From Thermopolyspora flexuosa (GTDB lineage Bacteria > Actinomycetota > Actinomycetes > Streptosporangiales > Streptosporangiaceae), in the NCBI RefSeq assembly GCF_006716785.1, contig NZ_VFPQ01000001.1, positions 310,001 to 374,000 of the forward strand: 64,000 nt of DNA, written 5' to 3'. Below are positions 1 through 9,186 of the stretch, in pieces; the stretch's first letter is position 1, and each line of letters starts with the position of its first letter. The notes beneath the pieces are model-generated. The model had not been told where the DNA came from. It saw only the letters and a list, made by a program, of their open reading frames with translations, and did not search any database. Made by a program: the position numbers and the translations under genes.

Positions 1-2
1 CA

Positions 3-18
3 TCGGCCTTTTGGCCGA
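3..18. terminator. Short GC hairpin with T4 loop
   Basis: TCGGCC and GGCCGA flank a TTTT loop. The hairpin lies at the window edge, upstream of the first gene. It may end transcription of a gene outside the window. A 12-bp palindrome (CTTCGGCCGAAG) follows at 41-52. There is no T-tract after the stem, so the terminator reading is tentative. Confidence 0.25.
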
Positions 19-108
19 GGGGACCGGCGACGGACCACCTCTTCGGCCGAAGTGCCCACGGGCCCTGAAGACGCACGCTGGGAGCACGACAGAAGGAGGG
101 TCACCCCA

Positions 109-351
109 ATGACGGTCATCGCAATCGTGCTCGCCGGCCTCGCCGTTCTCCTGGTCATGCTGCTCGTGGTCGCCGACCCGGTGCTGCTCTCCCGCATCAA
201 CGGCGAGCCGGCCGAGGGCGGCAGCGGGCGCCACCTGTCCACCCACCCCGAGCTGCGCCGGCCCGCGGCGTCCCCTTTCGCCGCCGCCGTGCACGTCCCG
301 GGGCCGCGCGCGCCGCACCCCAGCGAGACGCGCCGCACGGCCGGGGTGTGA
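109..351 (+). CDS. Small single-pass membrane protein
   Basis: This predicts an 80-residue protein. The start is the ATG at 109 because AGAAGGAGGG lies just upstream at 91-100; an in-frame ATG at 52 has no such site. Residues 1-24 form a hydrophobic helix (MTVIAIVLAGLAVLLVMLLV). The rest is a Pro/Arg/Ala-rich hydrophilic tail with no recognisable domain. The gene lies 33 bp upstream of metB on the same strand, but a functional link cannot be shown. Function unknown. Confidence 0.6.
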   Translation: MTVIAIVLAGLAVLLVMLLVVADPVLLSRINGEPAEGGSGRHLSTHPELRRPAASPFAAAVHVPGPRAPHPSETRRTAGV

Positions 352-384
352 GCCCCCACGTCCGGGGCGGATACCCTCGGACGC

Positions 385-1524
385 ATGACTGAAGGCTTCG
401 AGACCCTGGCCATTCACGCCGGGCAGGAGGCCGACCCGCGCACCGGCGCGGTGGTGCCTCCGATCTACGCCACCTCGACCTACAAGCAGGACGGGGTCGG
501 CGGCCTGCGATCGGGATACGAGTACAGCCGGACGGCGAACCCCACCCGGACCGCGCTGGAGGAGTGCCTGGCCGCGCTGGAGGGGGGCGTGCGCGGCCTC
601 GCGTTCGCGTCCGGGATGGCCGCCGAGGACACCGTGCTGCGCGCCCTGTGCCGGCCGGGGGATCACGTCATCATCCCGAACGACGCCTACGGCGGGACCT
701 ACCGGCTGTTCCACAAGGTCTACACCCGCTGGGGGCTCACCTTCGACCCGGTGCCGCTCGGGGACCTCGACGCGGTGCGCGCCGCGATCACCCCGGCCAC
801 CCGGCTGATCTGGGTGGAGACCCCGACCAACCCGCTGCTCGGCGTCGCCGACATCGCCGCGCTCGCCCAGCTCGCCCGCGAGGCGGGGGCACGGCTCGTG
901 GTGGACAACACCTTCGCCTCGCCGTACCTGCAGCAGCCGCTCGCCCTCGGGGCCGACATCGTCGTGCACTCGACCACCAAGTACATCGGCGGCCACTCCG
1001 ACGTGGTCGGCGGCGCGATCGTCACCTCCGACGCGGAGCTCGGCGAGCTGTTCGCCTTCCACCAGAACGCCATGGGCGGGGTCGCCGGGCCGTTCGACGC
1101 CTGGCTCACCCTGCGCGGGGTCAAGACGCTCGCGGTGCGCATGGACCGGCACTGCGACAACGCCGAGCGCGTGGTGGAGATGCTCTGCTCCCACCCGAAG
1201 GTGACCCAGGTCTACTACCCGGGCCTGCCCACCCACCCCGGCCACGAGGTCGCGGCGAAGCAGATGCGCCGGTTCGGCGGCATGGTGTCGTTCCGGGTGG
1301 CCGGTGGCGAGGAGGCGGCGGTGCGGGTGTGCGACCGCGCCAGGCTGTTCACCCTGGGCGAGTCGCTCGGCGGCGTGGAGTCGCTGATCGAGCACCCCGG
1401 CCGGATGACCCACCAGTCGGTGGCGGGCTCCCCGCTCGAGGTGCCCGGCGACCTGGTGCGCCTGTCGGTCGGCATCGAGTCGGTCGACGACCTGCTCGCC
1501 GACCTCACCGAGGCCCTTCGCTAG
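385..1524 (+). CDS. metB: Cystathionine gamma-synthase (PLP-dependent)
   Basis: A 379-residue enzyme of the Cys/Met-metabolism PLP family (fold type I). These enzymes join an activated homoserine to cysteine to give cystathionine in the cytosol, the transsulfuration branch of methionine synthesis. The N-terminal ETLAIHAGQ and YEYSRTANPTR blocks are typical of the family. The cofactor lysine is K199 in HSTTKYIGGHSD, and the C-terminal GGVESLIEHP motif is present. Length is normal for the family. Cystathionine gamma-lyase is the main alternative, since the two activities are hard to tell apart by sequence. The ATG at 385 has only a weak ribosome site. Confidence 0.88.
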   Translation: MTEGFETLAIHAGQEADPRTGAVVPPIYATSTYKQDGVGGLRSGYEYSRTANPTRTALEECLAALEGGVRGLAFASGMAAEDTVLRALCRPGDHVIIPNDAYGGTYRLFHKVYTRWGLTFDPVPLGDLDAVRAAITPATRLIWVETPTNPLLGVADIAALAQLAREAGARLVVDNTFASPYLQQPLALGADIVVHSTTKYIGGHSDVVGGAIVTSDAELGELFAFHQNAMGGVAGPFDAWLTLRGVKTLAVRMDRHCDNAERVVEMLCSHPKVTQVYYPGLPTHPGHEVAAKQMRRFGGMVSFRVAGGEEAAVRVCDRARLFTLGESLGGVESLIEHPGRMTHQSVAGSPLEVPGDLVRLSVGIESVDDLLADLTEALR

Positions 1525-1597
1525 GCCCGTCGTCTCGGGCCGCTCCGGCGCGTGGCGGGCCCAGGCCCGGTCGCGGGCCCGCCGCCCGCGGCCGGGA

Positions 1598-2038
1598 CTA
1601 CGCCTGCGGCGGGCTGCCCGCGACCATGAGCACGAGGATCACGAGCCAGAGCAACGCGACGAGGCCGCCGAGCGCGGCGATCCGCCCGGTCTGCGCCTTC
1701 GCGTCATCCTCGGACGACTCGTTCGACAGCACCCGTACCGCGGTGGCCTGGTCGCGGTCGATGACCACCAGCAGCACCAGGCTGACGATGAACAGCGTCA
1801 TCGACACCGACATGTACGGCGCGCCGAGGAAGCCGCGCCCGAGCAGCGCGCCGAACACGAAGACGCCGACGGTGAGCACGCCGAAGATCCGCGTGCCCCG
1901 GTGCAGGTACCGCACCACCTCGACGTTCCGCTGCCGGATGTATCGGGGCGTGGCCCCGGTGAAGGCCGCCACCGGACCGAGCGTGAACATGGAGAACGCT
2001 ATGTGCAGCCACAGCAGCACTTGGTCGAACAGCGTCAT
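1598..2038 (-). CDS. Four-helix integral membrane protein, DUF2269-like
   Basis: A 146-residue hydrophobic protein with four predicted helices: about residues 5-27, 48-70, 75-93 and 120-141. The opening MTLFDQVLLWLHIAFSMFTLG and the spacing of the helices resemble the DUF2269 group of small membrane proteins; that assignment is from memory of the family's look. It has no enzymatic motif. It converges on metB, with 73 bp between the stops, and lies downstream of the VWA gene across a GCCGTA-type palindrome. Its role is unknown. Confidence 0.7.
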   Translation of the reverse strand: MTLFDQVLLWLHIAFSMFTLGPVAAFTGATPRYIRQRNVEVVRYLHRGTRIFGVLTVGVFVFGALLGRGFLGAPYMSVSMTLFIVSLVLLVVIDRDQATAVRVLSNESSEDDAKAQTGRIAALGGLVALLWLVILVLMVAGSPPQA

Positions 2039-2098
2039 GTGCCCGAGCGTAGCGGCTCGGTGATCAGATCGGCAGGCGCGCCCGCCCGCCGGAACCCG

Positions 2099-2120
2099 GC
2101 CGTATGGCCGGCCGTACGGC
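2099..2120. terminator. GCCGTACGGC-type intergenic palindrome
   Basis: A 22-bp near-perfect palindrome (GCCGTAtGGCC / GGCCgTACGGC) lies between the stop of the VWA gene and the start of the downstream membrane-protein gene, both on the minus strand. It probably forms a terminator or transcript-end hairpin. Related CCGTACGG hairpins occur at 19555-19586 and 29688-29704. Confidence 0.4.
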
Positions 2121-4094
2121 TCAGCGGCGGCGGGTGCGGGCGCGCAGGAAGTCGCTGACCACGTACTCGCCGAGCCGTTCCGCGCTCGGCGAGAACACCC
2201 GGCCGCCGTTGCGGCGGGCCACCTCGTCGACGAACGCCTTGAGCCGCTCGTCGGCCGCGAGCATGAAGATGTTGAGCGTGGCGCGGCGCCGGGTCATCTT
2301 GTCCACCTCGGCGAGGGTGAGCTCGAGCGTCTCCTTCGACGGCGGCCACTCGAACCAGTACCGGCCGTTGCGCATGAGGTGGGCGGTGGGCTCGCCGTCG
2401 GTGACGATGAGCACGACCGGCTCGAAGTCGGGGTGGCGGTCGAGGTGCCGCCCGGCGATGAGCAGCGCGTGGTGCAGGTTCGTGCCCTGCACCATGTCCC
2501 AGTCGAGCCCGGCGAGCTCGTCCGGCTGGAGCACCCGCGCGTAGTTGGAGAACCCGATGATCTGCACCGCGTCCTGCGGGAACTTCGTGGTGACGAGGGT
2601 GTGCAGGGCGAGCGCGGTCTGCTTCGCCGCCGCCCAGGTGCCGCGCAGCGCCATCGAGTACGACAGGTCGACGAGCAGGCAGACCGCGGCCGCGGTGCGC
2701 CGCTCGGTCTCGGCCACCTCGAAGTCGTCCACGGCGAGCCGTACGGCACGGCCGCCGGTGCCGTCCGCCGGGCCAAGGCCGCCGCGCCGTACCGCGTTGA
2801 CCACGGTGCGGACCACGTCGATCGGCTGCTCGTCGCCGAACCGCCACGGCCGGCTCGCCCCGGTGAGCTCGCCCGCGGCGCCCGCGTCGTGCTGCTCGTG
2901 GTCGCCGCGCCGCCCGGAGTCGAGCGAGGAGAACACCCGGCGCAGCGCGGTCTCGCCGAGCCGGCGCACCGCCTTGGGGGTGAGCTCGAGCTTGCCGCGG
3001 CGGCGGCGCAGGTAGCCCTGCTCCTCCAGCTCGCGCTCGATGCGCTTGAGCACCTCCAGGTCGTCGACGGCCGAGCGGCCGAGCGCCCGCCGTACCGCGG
3101 CCTCGTCGATGTCGTCGAGCCGGGCGCCGGGGTAGTCCTGACGCAGCGCGGTCTCCAGCTCGGCGAGGTCGGCGAGCTCCTGCAGCGCGGTGGTGGCGTC
3201 GGCCATGCCGAGCGGCCGGTCCCCGGTCATCCGCTCGGGGGTGTCCCAGGCGAGGTCGGGGCGGCGGGCGTACAGCCGCTCGCCGAGGCCGCGCATCTGC
3301 TCGGCGATACCGGCCTGCTCCAGCGTCTGCTCCATCAGCGCCTGCAGCTCGGCCCGCTGCTCGGGGGTGAGCGAGGCGAGCAGCCGCCGGGCCGCGGCGG
3401 CGCGGCGGGCGAGCATGTCGACGAGTTCCTCGAGGTTCCGGGGGCGCTCCGGGAACAGGTCGCCGTACTTCTCCATGAACCGGTCGAAGTCGGCCTGGGT
3501 GTGCTCGCCGCGGGCGTCCCGGTCGAGCATCTCGTTCAGCTCCGACAGCATCTGCCGGACGCGCTCCATCGCCTGCGGGTCGGCGTTCGCGAGCGCGTCC
3601 CGCATGCCGCGGAACTGGGCGTCGAGCACCTCCCGGCGCAGCAGGTCGCGCAGCTCCTCGAAGGTCTGCCGGGCCGCCGCGGACCGCCAGTCGTAGCCGG
3701 ACAGCCGCCGGATCGCCTCGGCGGTGTCGGACGGCAGCGCGTCGAGCTCGGCCTCCCGCATGCGCGCGTCGTCGCTCGGGTCGGGGAACAGCTCGGCCCG
3801 CTCCAGGCCGATCGCCTTGTCGAGCAGCGCCCGCGCCCGTTCCAGGGTGCCGTCGAGCCGCCCGCGCTCGCGCAGCTCCCGGCGGCGCTCGCGGACCTGG
3901 CGGAGCAGCTCGTCGAGCCCGCGCCGGCCGGGCGCGCCGGGCAGGCCGCGGCGCAGCAGGTCGCGCAGCGCGTCGAGCGGGGAGGCGCCCGCCAGGATCG
4001 CGTCCCCCATCTCGTCGAGGGCGGCACGCACGTCGTACGGCGGGGCCAGCGGGTCCGGCCCGTCGCGATACTCGCCGTAGCGGTAGCCGCTCAT
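2121..4094 (-). CDS. VWA-domain protein, partner of MoxR-like AAA ATPase
   Basis: A 657-residue cytosolic protein. The first 400 residues are charged and helical, rich in Arg/Glu/Leu (for example RQVRERRRELRERGRLDGTL). The C-terminal third is a von Willebrand factor A domain whose metal-ion-dependent adhesion site DLSYS begins at D476; the later VTDGEPTAH segment supplies the second metal-site aspartate. AAA/VWA pairs act as metal-chelatase-like or chaperone-type remodelling machines in which the VWA protein binds the target. The AAA partner lies directly upstream with a 42-bp gap on the same strand, so the two probably form an operon. Target unknown. Confidence 0.85.
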   Translation of the reverse strand: MSGYRYGEYRDGPDPLAPPYDVRAALDEMGDAILAGASPLDALRDLLRRGLPGAPGRRGLDELLRQVRERRRELRERGRLDGTLERARALLDKAIGLERAELFPDPSDDARMREAELDALPSDTAEAIRRLSGYDWRSAAARQTFEELRDLLRREVLDAQFRGMRDALANADPQAMERVRQMLSELNEMLDRDARGEHTQADFDRFMEKYGDLFPERPRNLEELVDMLARRAAAARRLLASLTPEQRAELQALMEQTLEQAGIAEQMRGLGERLYARRPDLAWDTPERMTGDRPLGMADATTALQELADLAELETALRQDYPGARLDDIDEAAVRRALGRSAVDDLEVLKRIERELEEQGYLRRRRGKLELTPKAVRRLGETALRRVFSSLDSGRRGDHEQHDAGAAGELTGASRPWRFGDEQPIDVVRTVVNAVRRGGLGPADGTGGRAVRLAVDDFEVAETERRTAAAVCLLVDLSYSMALRGTWAAAKQTALALHTLVTTKFPQDAVQIIGFSNYARVLQPDELAGLDWDMVQGTNLHHALLIAGRHLDRHPDFEPVVLIVTDGEPTAHLMRNGRYWFEWPPSKETLELTLAEVDKMTRRRATLNIFMLAADERLKAFVDEVARRNGGRVFSPSAERLGEYVVSDFLRARTRRR

Positions 4095-4136
4095 GGTCCC
4101 TCCTCGGGTCGGGCGCGTGGGGTGGCCTTGCGTGCC

Positions 4137-5585
4137 TCAGGTGCGGTAACGGGCCCCGCCCCCCTCGATCTCGTCCTTGGACAGGCGCCGCAGCAGGTAG
4201 AGGCCCTCGAGCGCGAACTCCAGCGCGGCGGCGGCGTGGCCGGGGGACTCGTCGCCCTCGCCCATGCCGAGCGCGGACATGATCTTCGACAGGCCGGGCA
4301 CCGGGCCGATCCGGCGCAGCAGCTCGGCCGCCGGGACGAGGTCGCCGGACTCGACCTGGGTGCCCTCGCTGAACTTGTCGAGCAGCGGGGTGAGGTCGAG
4401 GGCGCCGAGGCGCTGCCGGAAGGTCTCCGCGGTGGCCCGCCGCAGCAGGTGGGCGAGCACCTCGGTCTCCCGGCCCTCCTCGCTCACCTCGAACTCGACC
4501 TTGCCGCGCAGCGTTTGCACCACCGCGGGCAGGTCGCAGATCCGGGTGACCGCGCGCTCCTCGCCGGTGATCGCGGCCCGCCGTACCGCGGAGGCGGCGG
4601 CGGTCTCGGCGGCGGCGATGGAGAACCGGGCGGACACGCCGGAGCGGGCGTCCACCGCGGTGGACTCGCGCACCAGCCGGGTGAACCGCGCGATCACCTC
4701 GACGAGGTGGTCGGGCAGGTCGGCGCCGAGGGTCTCCCAGTCGAGCCGGGCCTCCTGGCGGATCAGCCGCAGCTCGGCGTCGAGGTCGAGCGGGTAGTGG
4801 GTGCGGATCTCCGCGCCGAACCGGTCCTTGAGCGGGGTGATGATGCGGCCGCGGTTGGTGTAGTCCTCGGGGTTGGCGCTGGCGATCAGCAGGATGTCGA
4901 GCGGCAGCCGCAGGTTGTAGCCGCGGATCTGGATGTCGCGCTCCTCGAGCACGTTGAGCAGCGCGACCTGGATGCGCTCGGCGAGGTCGGGAAGCTCGTT
5001 GACGGAGAAGATGCCGCGGTTGGTGCGGGGCACGAGGCCGTAGTGCACGGTCTCCGGGTCGCCGAGGGTACGGCCTTCGGCGATCTTGATCGGGTCGACG
5101 TCGCCGATCAGGTCGCCCACCGAGGTGTCGGGCGTGGCGAGCTTCTCGCCGTACCGCTCGTCGCGGTGCCGCCACGCCACCGGCAGATCGTCACCCTTCT
5201 CCTCGGCCAGCCTGCGGCAGCGTACGCAGACCGGCGCGTACGGGTGGTCGTTGATCTCGCAGCCGGCGACGACCGGCGTCCACTCGTCGAGCAGGCCGGC
5301 GACGGTGCGGATGAGCCGGGTCTTGCCCTGGCCGCGTTCGCCGAGCAGGACGATGTCGTGGCCGGCGAGCAGGGCCCGCTCGAGGTGGGGGAGCACGGTG
5401 TCGTCGAAGCCGACGATGCCGGGGAAGCGGGGCTCACCGGAACGCAGCCGGGCGAGCAGGTTCTCGCGGATCTCGGCCTTGACCGTGCGGTGGACGTGAC
5501 CGGTCTCGCGCAGTTCACGCAGAGTGTGAACCTCTGGGATTGGATGCACGGGATCGAGACTATGTCGCGCCTCGCCGTCGCGCAC
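4137..5585 (-). CDS. MoxR/magnesium-chelatase-like AAA+ ATPase
   Basis: A 482-residue AAA+ ATPase. The Walker A motif GERGQGKT is at residues 82-89. The Walker B region is GIFSVNELPD at 191-200, with Asn-Glu in place of the usual Asp-Glu. Sensor and pore segments follow (IASANPEDYTNRGRIITPLKDRFG). Between Walker A and B lies a cysteine insert (C109, C120, C123, with H114) that could bind zinc. It probably remodels a target chosen by the VWA protein encoded just downstream. The GTG at 5585 has GGAGGG directly abutting it, which is too close, so a start 12 to 30 codons further in is possible. Confidence 0.85.
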   Translation of the reverse strand: MRDGEARHSLDPVHPIPEVHTLRELRETGHVHRTVKAEIRENLLARLRSGEPRFPGIVGFDDTVLPHLERALLAGHDIVLLGERGQGKTRLIRTVAGLLDEWTPVVAGCEINDHPYAPVCVRCRRLAEEKGDDLPVAWRHRDERYGEKLATPDTSVGDLIGDVDPIKIAEGRTLGDPETVHYGLVPRTNRGIFSVNELPDLAERIQVALLNVLEERDIQIRGYNLRLPLDILLIASANPEDYTNRGRIITPLKDRFGAEIRTHYPLDLDAELRLIRQEARLDWETLGADLPDHLVEVIARFTRLVRESTAVDARSGVSARFSIAAAETAAASAVRRAAITGEERAVTRICDLPAVVQTLRGKVEFEVSEEGRETEVLAHLLRRATAETFRQRLGALDLTPLLDKFSEGTQVESGDLVPAAELLRRIGPVPGLSKIMSALGMGEGDESPGHAAAALEFALEGLYLLRRLSKDEIEGGGARYRT

Positions 5586-5700
5586 CCCTCCGCGATCGCG
5601 GATCTTCCGCCAACGAGTGACGCGGAGAACGAGTTGTTACCTCTGTAGTGGGGAGAAACGGGCCAAGGGGACAAGCCGGACCTAGAGAGAGGCGAGACTC

Positions 5701-6891
5701 ATGGCAGTGTTGACGAGTCGCTTCGCCGACGGTCTCGCCGTGGGCGAGATGGGTACCGATCTGGTCGCGACCGCGGAGCGGGCGGTGCGACAGGCCCTGT
5801 CGGGCCTGTCCGGTTCCCCGGACCTGGTGTGCTTCTTCATCTGCGGCGACGACCCCGACGACGTGACCCGGGCGGGTGTCCGAGCCATGGAGATGGCCCG
5901 CCGGGCCGGTGCGGACACGCACGTGATCGGATGCAGCGCCACGGGTGTGATCGGCGGCGGCCGCGGGATCGAGGTGACGCCCGCGGTGAGCGCGTGGGCG
6001 GCCACCCTCGACAAGGCGAGGATCATCCCGTTCGCGCTCGAGACCTTGCAGGCCGAGGACCGTTTCGTGGTGATCGGATTGCCGGAGCGGGACGGTGAGG
6101 ACCGTGCCGCGATCCTGCTCGCCGACCCCTACAGCTTCCCGACCGACGCGTTCGTCGAGCGCTCCGGCCAGGTGCTCGGCGGCCTGCCGCTGATCGGCGG
6201 CCTCGCCAACGGGTTGCAGGGCCGCGGCTCGGTACGGCTGTTCGCCGACGGCCAGGTGTACTTCGAGGGCGCGATCGGCGTGCTGCTCGGCGGCCCGATC
6301 GCGGTGGACGCCGTGGTGAGCCAGGGCTGCCGCCCGATCGGCCGGTCCATGGTCGTCACCGCTGCCGAGGACAACCTGCTGCTCGAGCTCGCCGGCCAGC
6401 CCGCCCTCGCCCGCCTGGAGGAGCTGGTCAGCTCCCTCGACGAGGACGACCGGGAGCTGGTCGCCGCGGGCCTGCAGATCGGCATCGCCATGGACGAGTA
6501 CGCCGAGCGGCACGAGCGGGGCGACTTCCTCATCAGGGGCGTGCTCGGCATCGACCCCGAGCGTGAGGCGATCGCCATCGGCGACGTGGTGGAGGTCGGC
6601 CGCACGGTCCGCTTCCAGGTCCGCGACGCCGCCGCCGCCGACGAGGACCTCTACGAGATGCTCGAGCGGTACGTGGAGCAGGGCCGCCGGGTCGACGGCG
6701 CGCTGCTGTTCTCCTGCAACGGCCGCGGCGCCACCATGTTCGGCTCCGCCGACCACGACCCGGCCGCGGTCCGCGAGGCGCTCGGCCCGATCGGCGTCGC
6801 CGGCTTCTTCGCCGCCGGCGAGATCGGCCCCGTGGGCGGCCGCAACCACGTCCACGGCTTCACCGCCTCCATGCTCATCTTCCGCGGCTGA
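5701..6891 (+). CDS. FIST N/C-domain sensory protein
   Basis: A 396-residue protein with the two-part FIST architecture: an N-terminal half (about 30-220, with HVIGCSATGVIGGGRGIE) and a C-terminal half (about 230-390, with a conserved FSCNGRG block near 340 and FFAAGEIGPVGGRNHVHGF near the end). FIST domains are thought to sense small molecules such as amino acids and are usually fused to, or near, signalling modules. Here the protein stands alone, with no kinase, GGDEF or transmembrane segment. It is transcribed divergently from the AAA/VWA operon, with 115 bp between. AGAGAGGCGAG precedes the ATG. Confidence 0.85.
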   Translation: MAVLTSRFADGLAVGEMGTDLVATAERAVRQALSGLSGSPDLVCFFICGDDPDDVTRAGVRAMEMARRAGADTHVIGCSATGVIGGGRGIEVTPAVSAWAATLDKARIIPFALETLQAEDRFVVIGLPERDGEDRAAILLADPYSFPTDAFVERSGQVLGGLPLIGGLANGLQGRGSVRLFADGQVYFEGAIGVLLGGPIAVDAVVSQGCRPIGRSMVVTAAEDNLLLELAGQPALARLEELVSSLDEDDRELVAAGLQIGIAMDEYAERHERGDFLIRGVLGIDPEREAIAIGDVVEVGRTVRFQVRDAAAADEDLYEMLERYVEQGRRVDGALLFSCNGRGATMFGSADHDPAAVREALGPIGVAGFFAAGEIGPVGGRNHVHGFTASMLIFRG

Positions 6892-6894
6892 CCG

Positions 6895-6917
6895 GCCGCG
6901 TCACCCGGGTACGCGGC
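6895..6917. terminator. Hairpin between convergent genes
   Basis: A 7-bp perfect stem (GCCGCGT / ACGCGGC) with a 9-nt loop lies right after the FIST stop and before the end of the converging small gene. It could serve both strands. It has no T-tract, as is usual in high-GC actinomycetes. Confidence 0.3.
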
Positions 6918-6952
6918 GGGGCCACCCCCACCCGTCTCGCCACGCCCGCCCG

Positions 6953-7336
6953 TCACCCGCGACCCCCATCGCCGCCCTCCGCCCCCGCCATGCGGCAGGC
7001 CGTGCCGTACGGCCCGCCGGTCCATCGCCCGGCGGGGTTGTCGTCCACCCGCACCACGCCCGTGTCCGGGTCACGCCACGCGCGCACGATGACCGGGCCG
7101 TACCGGTAGTCCGGGTGGGGAAGCATGTTCAGATCCAGCAGCGCCTGGCGGATGCTGCCCGAGGCGCCGTTCGGCATCGTGCGCAACGCCTCGATCAGGT
7201 GGCGCCTCGCCGTGACGAACGACTCGCTCACCCCGCACACGCCGCGCCCGTCGCCGCCGTCGACGTCATAGACGTACAGCGGCGGCCACCACGGCCACAG
7301 GAACGCCCCGGCCGCGTTGGTCCTCTCCTCGGTCAT
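6953..7336 (-). CDS. Conserved small protein of unknown function
   Basis: A 127-residue soluble protein, rich in Trp/Tyr/Pro near its N-terminus (FLWPWWPPLYVYDVDG) and with a Gly-rich tail. No catalytic motif or helix-turn-helix is visible. The start at 7336 is chosen because its ATG overlaps the upstream gene's TGA as ATGA, a translational coupling. The two coupled genes are transcribed divergently from the XRE-TPR regulators, which may make them regulatory targets or partners. Function unknown. Confidence 0.6.
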   Translation of the reverse strand: MTEERTNAAGAFLWPWWPPLYVYDVDGGDGRGVCGVSESFVTARRHLIEALRTMPNGASGSIRQALLDLNMLPHPDYRYGPVIVRAWRDPDTGVVRVDDNPAGRWTGGPYGTACRMAGAEGGDGGRG

Positions 7337-7644
7337 GGGGCGGGTGCCACCTTCCGGCCCGCGCCCGGCCACCCGGCACCCGCCTCGGCCTCACGCAACA
7401 GCTCTTGCAATGCCGCGATCGTCCGCGCCTCCACCTCCCGCACGCCCGGCACCGGCGCCAGCGGGACCGCGTAGAACCGCCGCGCCCAGACCCGGTAAAG
7501 GATCAGCCAGCGCGGCTCGACCAGGTCGAGCCCTGCCGCGGCGGCCCGCTCGCGCACGTCCCAGAGGATGCGTGTCCACGGCGGCCGTGCCGTACCCGGC
7601 CGATGCCGTCCGGTCCGGCGGCCGTCTCCGCACCACGTCCTCAT
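7333..7644 (-). CDS. Small protein of unknown function, first of a coupled pair
   Basis: A 103-residue protein with an Arg-rich N-terminus and a central helical/aromatic segment (DLVEPRWLILYRVWARRFYAVPLAP). GAGGTG lies seven bases before the ATG, which supports the start. Its stop overlaps the start of the next gene by four bases. The divergent XRE-TPR gene begins about 130 bp away, so the two promoters share one intergenic region. No known domain is recognised. Confidence 0.6.
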   Translation of the reverse strand: MRTWCGDGRRTGRHRPGTARPPWTRILWDVRERAAAAGLDLVEPRWLILYRVWARRFYAVPLAPVPGVREVEARTIAALQELLREAEAGAGWPGAGRKVAPAP

Positions 7645-7773
7645 CGATCACCTCGTTTTCCCTGTCGTTTGCCGTGACGTGGTGTCATAGTTGTGTTGAC
7701 TCTCCGTGATGAACAAGACGCGCTGTGTCGCCTGCTCGCCGCTGCGACACGGTGCGACGGATCGCGAGGGGAC

Positions 7774-9138
7774 ATGTCGGAGCGATCGGAAGCACTCGGC
7801 CCATGGGCGGGATTCGGCGCGGTGCTGCGGACGTGGCGGGAGCGGCGCGGGCTCAGCCTGCGCGGCCTCGCCGAGCGGATCCGGTGGGACCACTCGGTGA
7901 TCGGCAAGTGGGAGCAGGGCAGGAACGCGCCGTCCGCCGCCGCGATCACCGCGCTGGAGGGCGTCCTGGCGACCGGCGGCGAGCTGACCGAGGCCGCGCT
8001 GCGTGCGCAGGCCATGGAAGTCGAACGGTTACGGGGAGAGATCCGGCGGTTGCGGAACCGTACGCTGCCCGCGAGGGCCGAGAGCACAGAGGATGTGGAT
8101 CACATGGAACGGCGCGCGGCCATGCAGTTCCTTGCCGCGCTCGGCACCACGGCGGTCGTGCCGCCGAGCGCGATTCAGGCGATCCTGTCCGAGGTGAACC
8201 GCGCCATCGGGGACCGAGGCGACTTCGATCTCGACGACTGGGACCGGACGGTCTGGGAGTACGGCTTTCGCACCAACTCCGGCCCGCTCGGCGCGCTGAT
8301 CGGTGAGCTGACGGCCGACATCGTCCAGGTCAAACGCCTCCTCGACGACAACCCGACGCCATCGGAACGCGCCGGCCTGCTCCGCATCATCGCCGGGCTC
8401 AACCAGATACTGGCAGGCGAGCTGACCCACATGCAGGAACCGTCGGCCGCTCGCCGGGCACACGCGACCGCACGCCGCGCCGCCGACGCCTCCGGCGACC
8501 GTGACCTGCGCGTCGCCGTGCGCGCGGGCCATGCCTGGAACGCCTACGCGTTGGGTGAGCATCCGCGGATCGTTCTCCGTCGACTCGACGACGCCATCCA
8601 TATCGCGAACGGCGCGCCCAGCGCCGGGCTCGCCAACGCGTATGCGACTCGCGCGTTCGTGCTCGCCGTACAGGCGGACGCCGGGGACGGGGACAAGGAC
8701 GCCGCCGTCGACGCCCTGCACAACCTTCACGACGTGTTCGAGCGCCTGCCCGCCAGTGCGACCGAGGACGAGGTGTCCATCTGGGGCTTCGCCGAGCGCG
8801 CCCTCCGGTTCAGCGAGGCGCACACCTTCGCGCTCACCGGGCGTCGGCGAGAGGCGGAACAGGCGATCTCCCAGGCGTTCGCCCTCTACCCGCCGGAACT
8901 GGTCCACGGCCTCGCCAATCTCCGGCTCATCCAGGCCTACACCCTCGTCCGGCAGAACGACATCCCACAGGGCCTCGACCACGCCATGGCCACCGTGCAG
9001 GACGTGCCGATCACCCCGGCCCGCCGCCGGATAACCGGCCAGGTCATCAACGCCCTGCCGGAAAAGGCCCGCTCCCTTCCCGCCGCCCGGGAACTGCACG
9101 CCCTCGCGATATCGGGCGCATCGCCGCGGGACGTCTAA
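7774..9138 (+). CDS. XRE-family regulator with TPR-like C-terminus, copy 1
   Basis: A 454-residue DNA-binding regulator. The helix-turn-helix spans about residues 11-65 (LRTWRERRGLSLRGLAERIRWDHSVIGKWEQGRNAPS). A coiled linker rich in Arg/Glu follows. Residues 230-440 are alpha-helical, TPR-like repeats rich in Ala/Arg. This layout is common in actinomycetes for regulators of development or secondary metabolism that sense a peptide or small ligand through the TPR part. The ATG at 7774 follows GCGAGGGGAC, the same context as in copy 2, and gives both copies the same length. The next start is 48 bp beyond its stop. Confidence 0.85.
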   Translation: MSERSEALGPWAGFGAVLRTWRERRGLSLRGLAERIRWDHSVIGKWEQGRNAPSAAAITALEGVLATGGELTEAALRAQAMEVERLRGEIRRLRNRTLPARAESTEDVDHMERRAAMQFLAALGTTAVVPPSAIQAILSEVNRAIGDRGDFDLDDWDRTVWEYGFRTNSGPLGALIGELTADIVQVKRLLDDNPTPSERAGLLRIIAGLNQILAGELTHMQEPSAARRAHATARRAADASGDRDLRVAVRAGHAWNAYALGEHPRIVLRRLDDAIHIANGAPSAGLANAYATRAFVLAVQADAGDGDKDAAVDALHNLHDVFERLPASATEDEVSIWGFAERALRFSEAHTFALTGRRREAEQAISQAFALYPPELVHGLANLRLIQAYTLVRQNDIPQGLDHAMATVQDVPITPARRRITGQVINALPEKARSLPAARELHALAISGASPRDV

Positions 9139-9186
9139 TACGGGGAATGCCGCGTCGTCGGCGAGCATGGCGGAACGCGAGGGGAC

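Noticed and set aside
2379-5648. A plus-strand open frame of more than 1000 codons opposite the AAA and VWA genes
   Set aside because: It is an antisense shadow of two well-supported genes: composition is Gly/Arg/Val/Leu-biased, no domain is visible, and the opposite frames carry clear Walker and MIDAS motifs.
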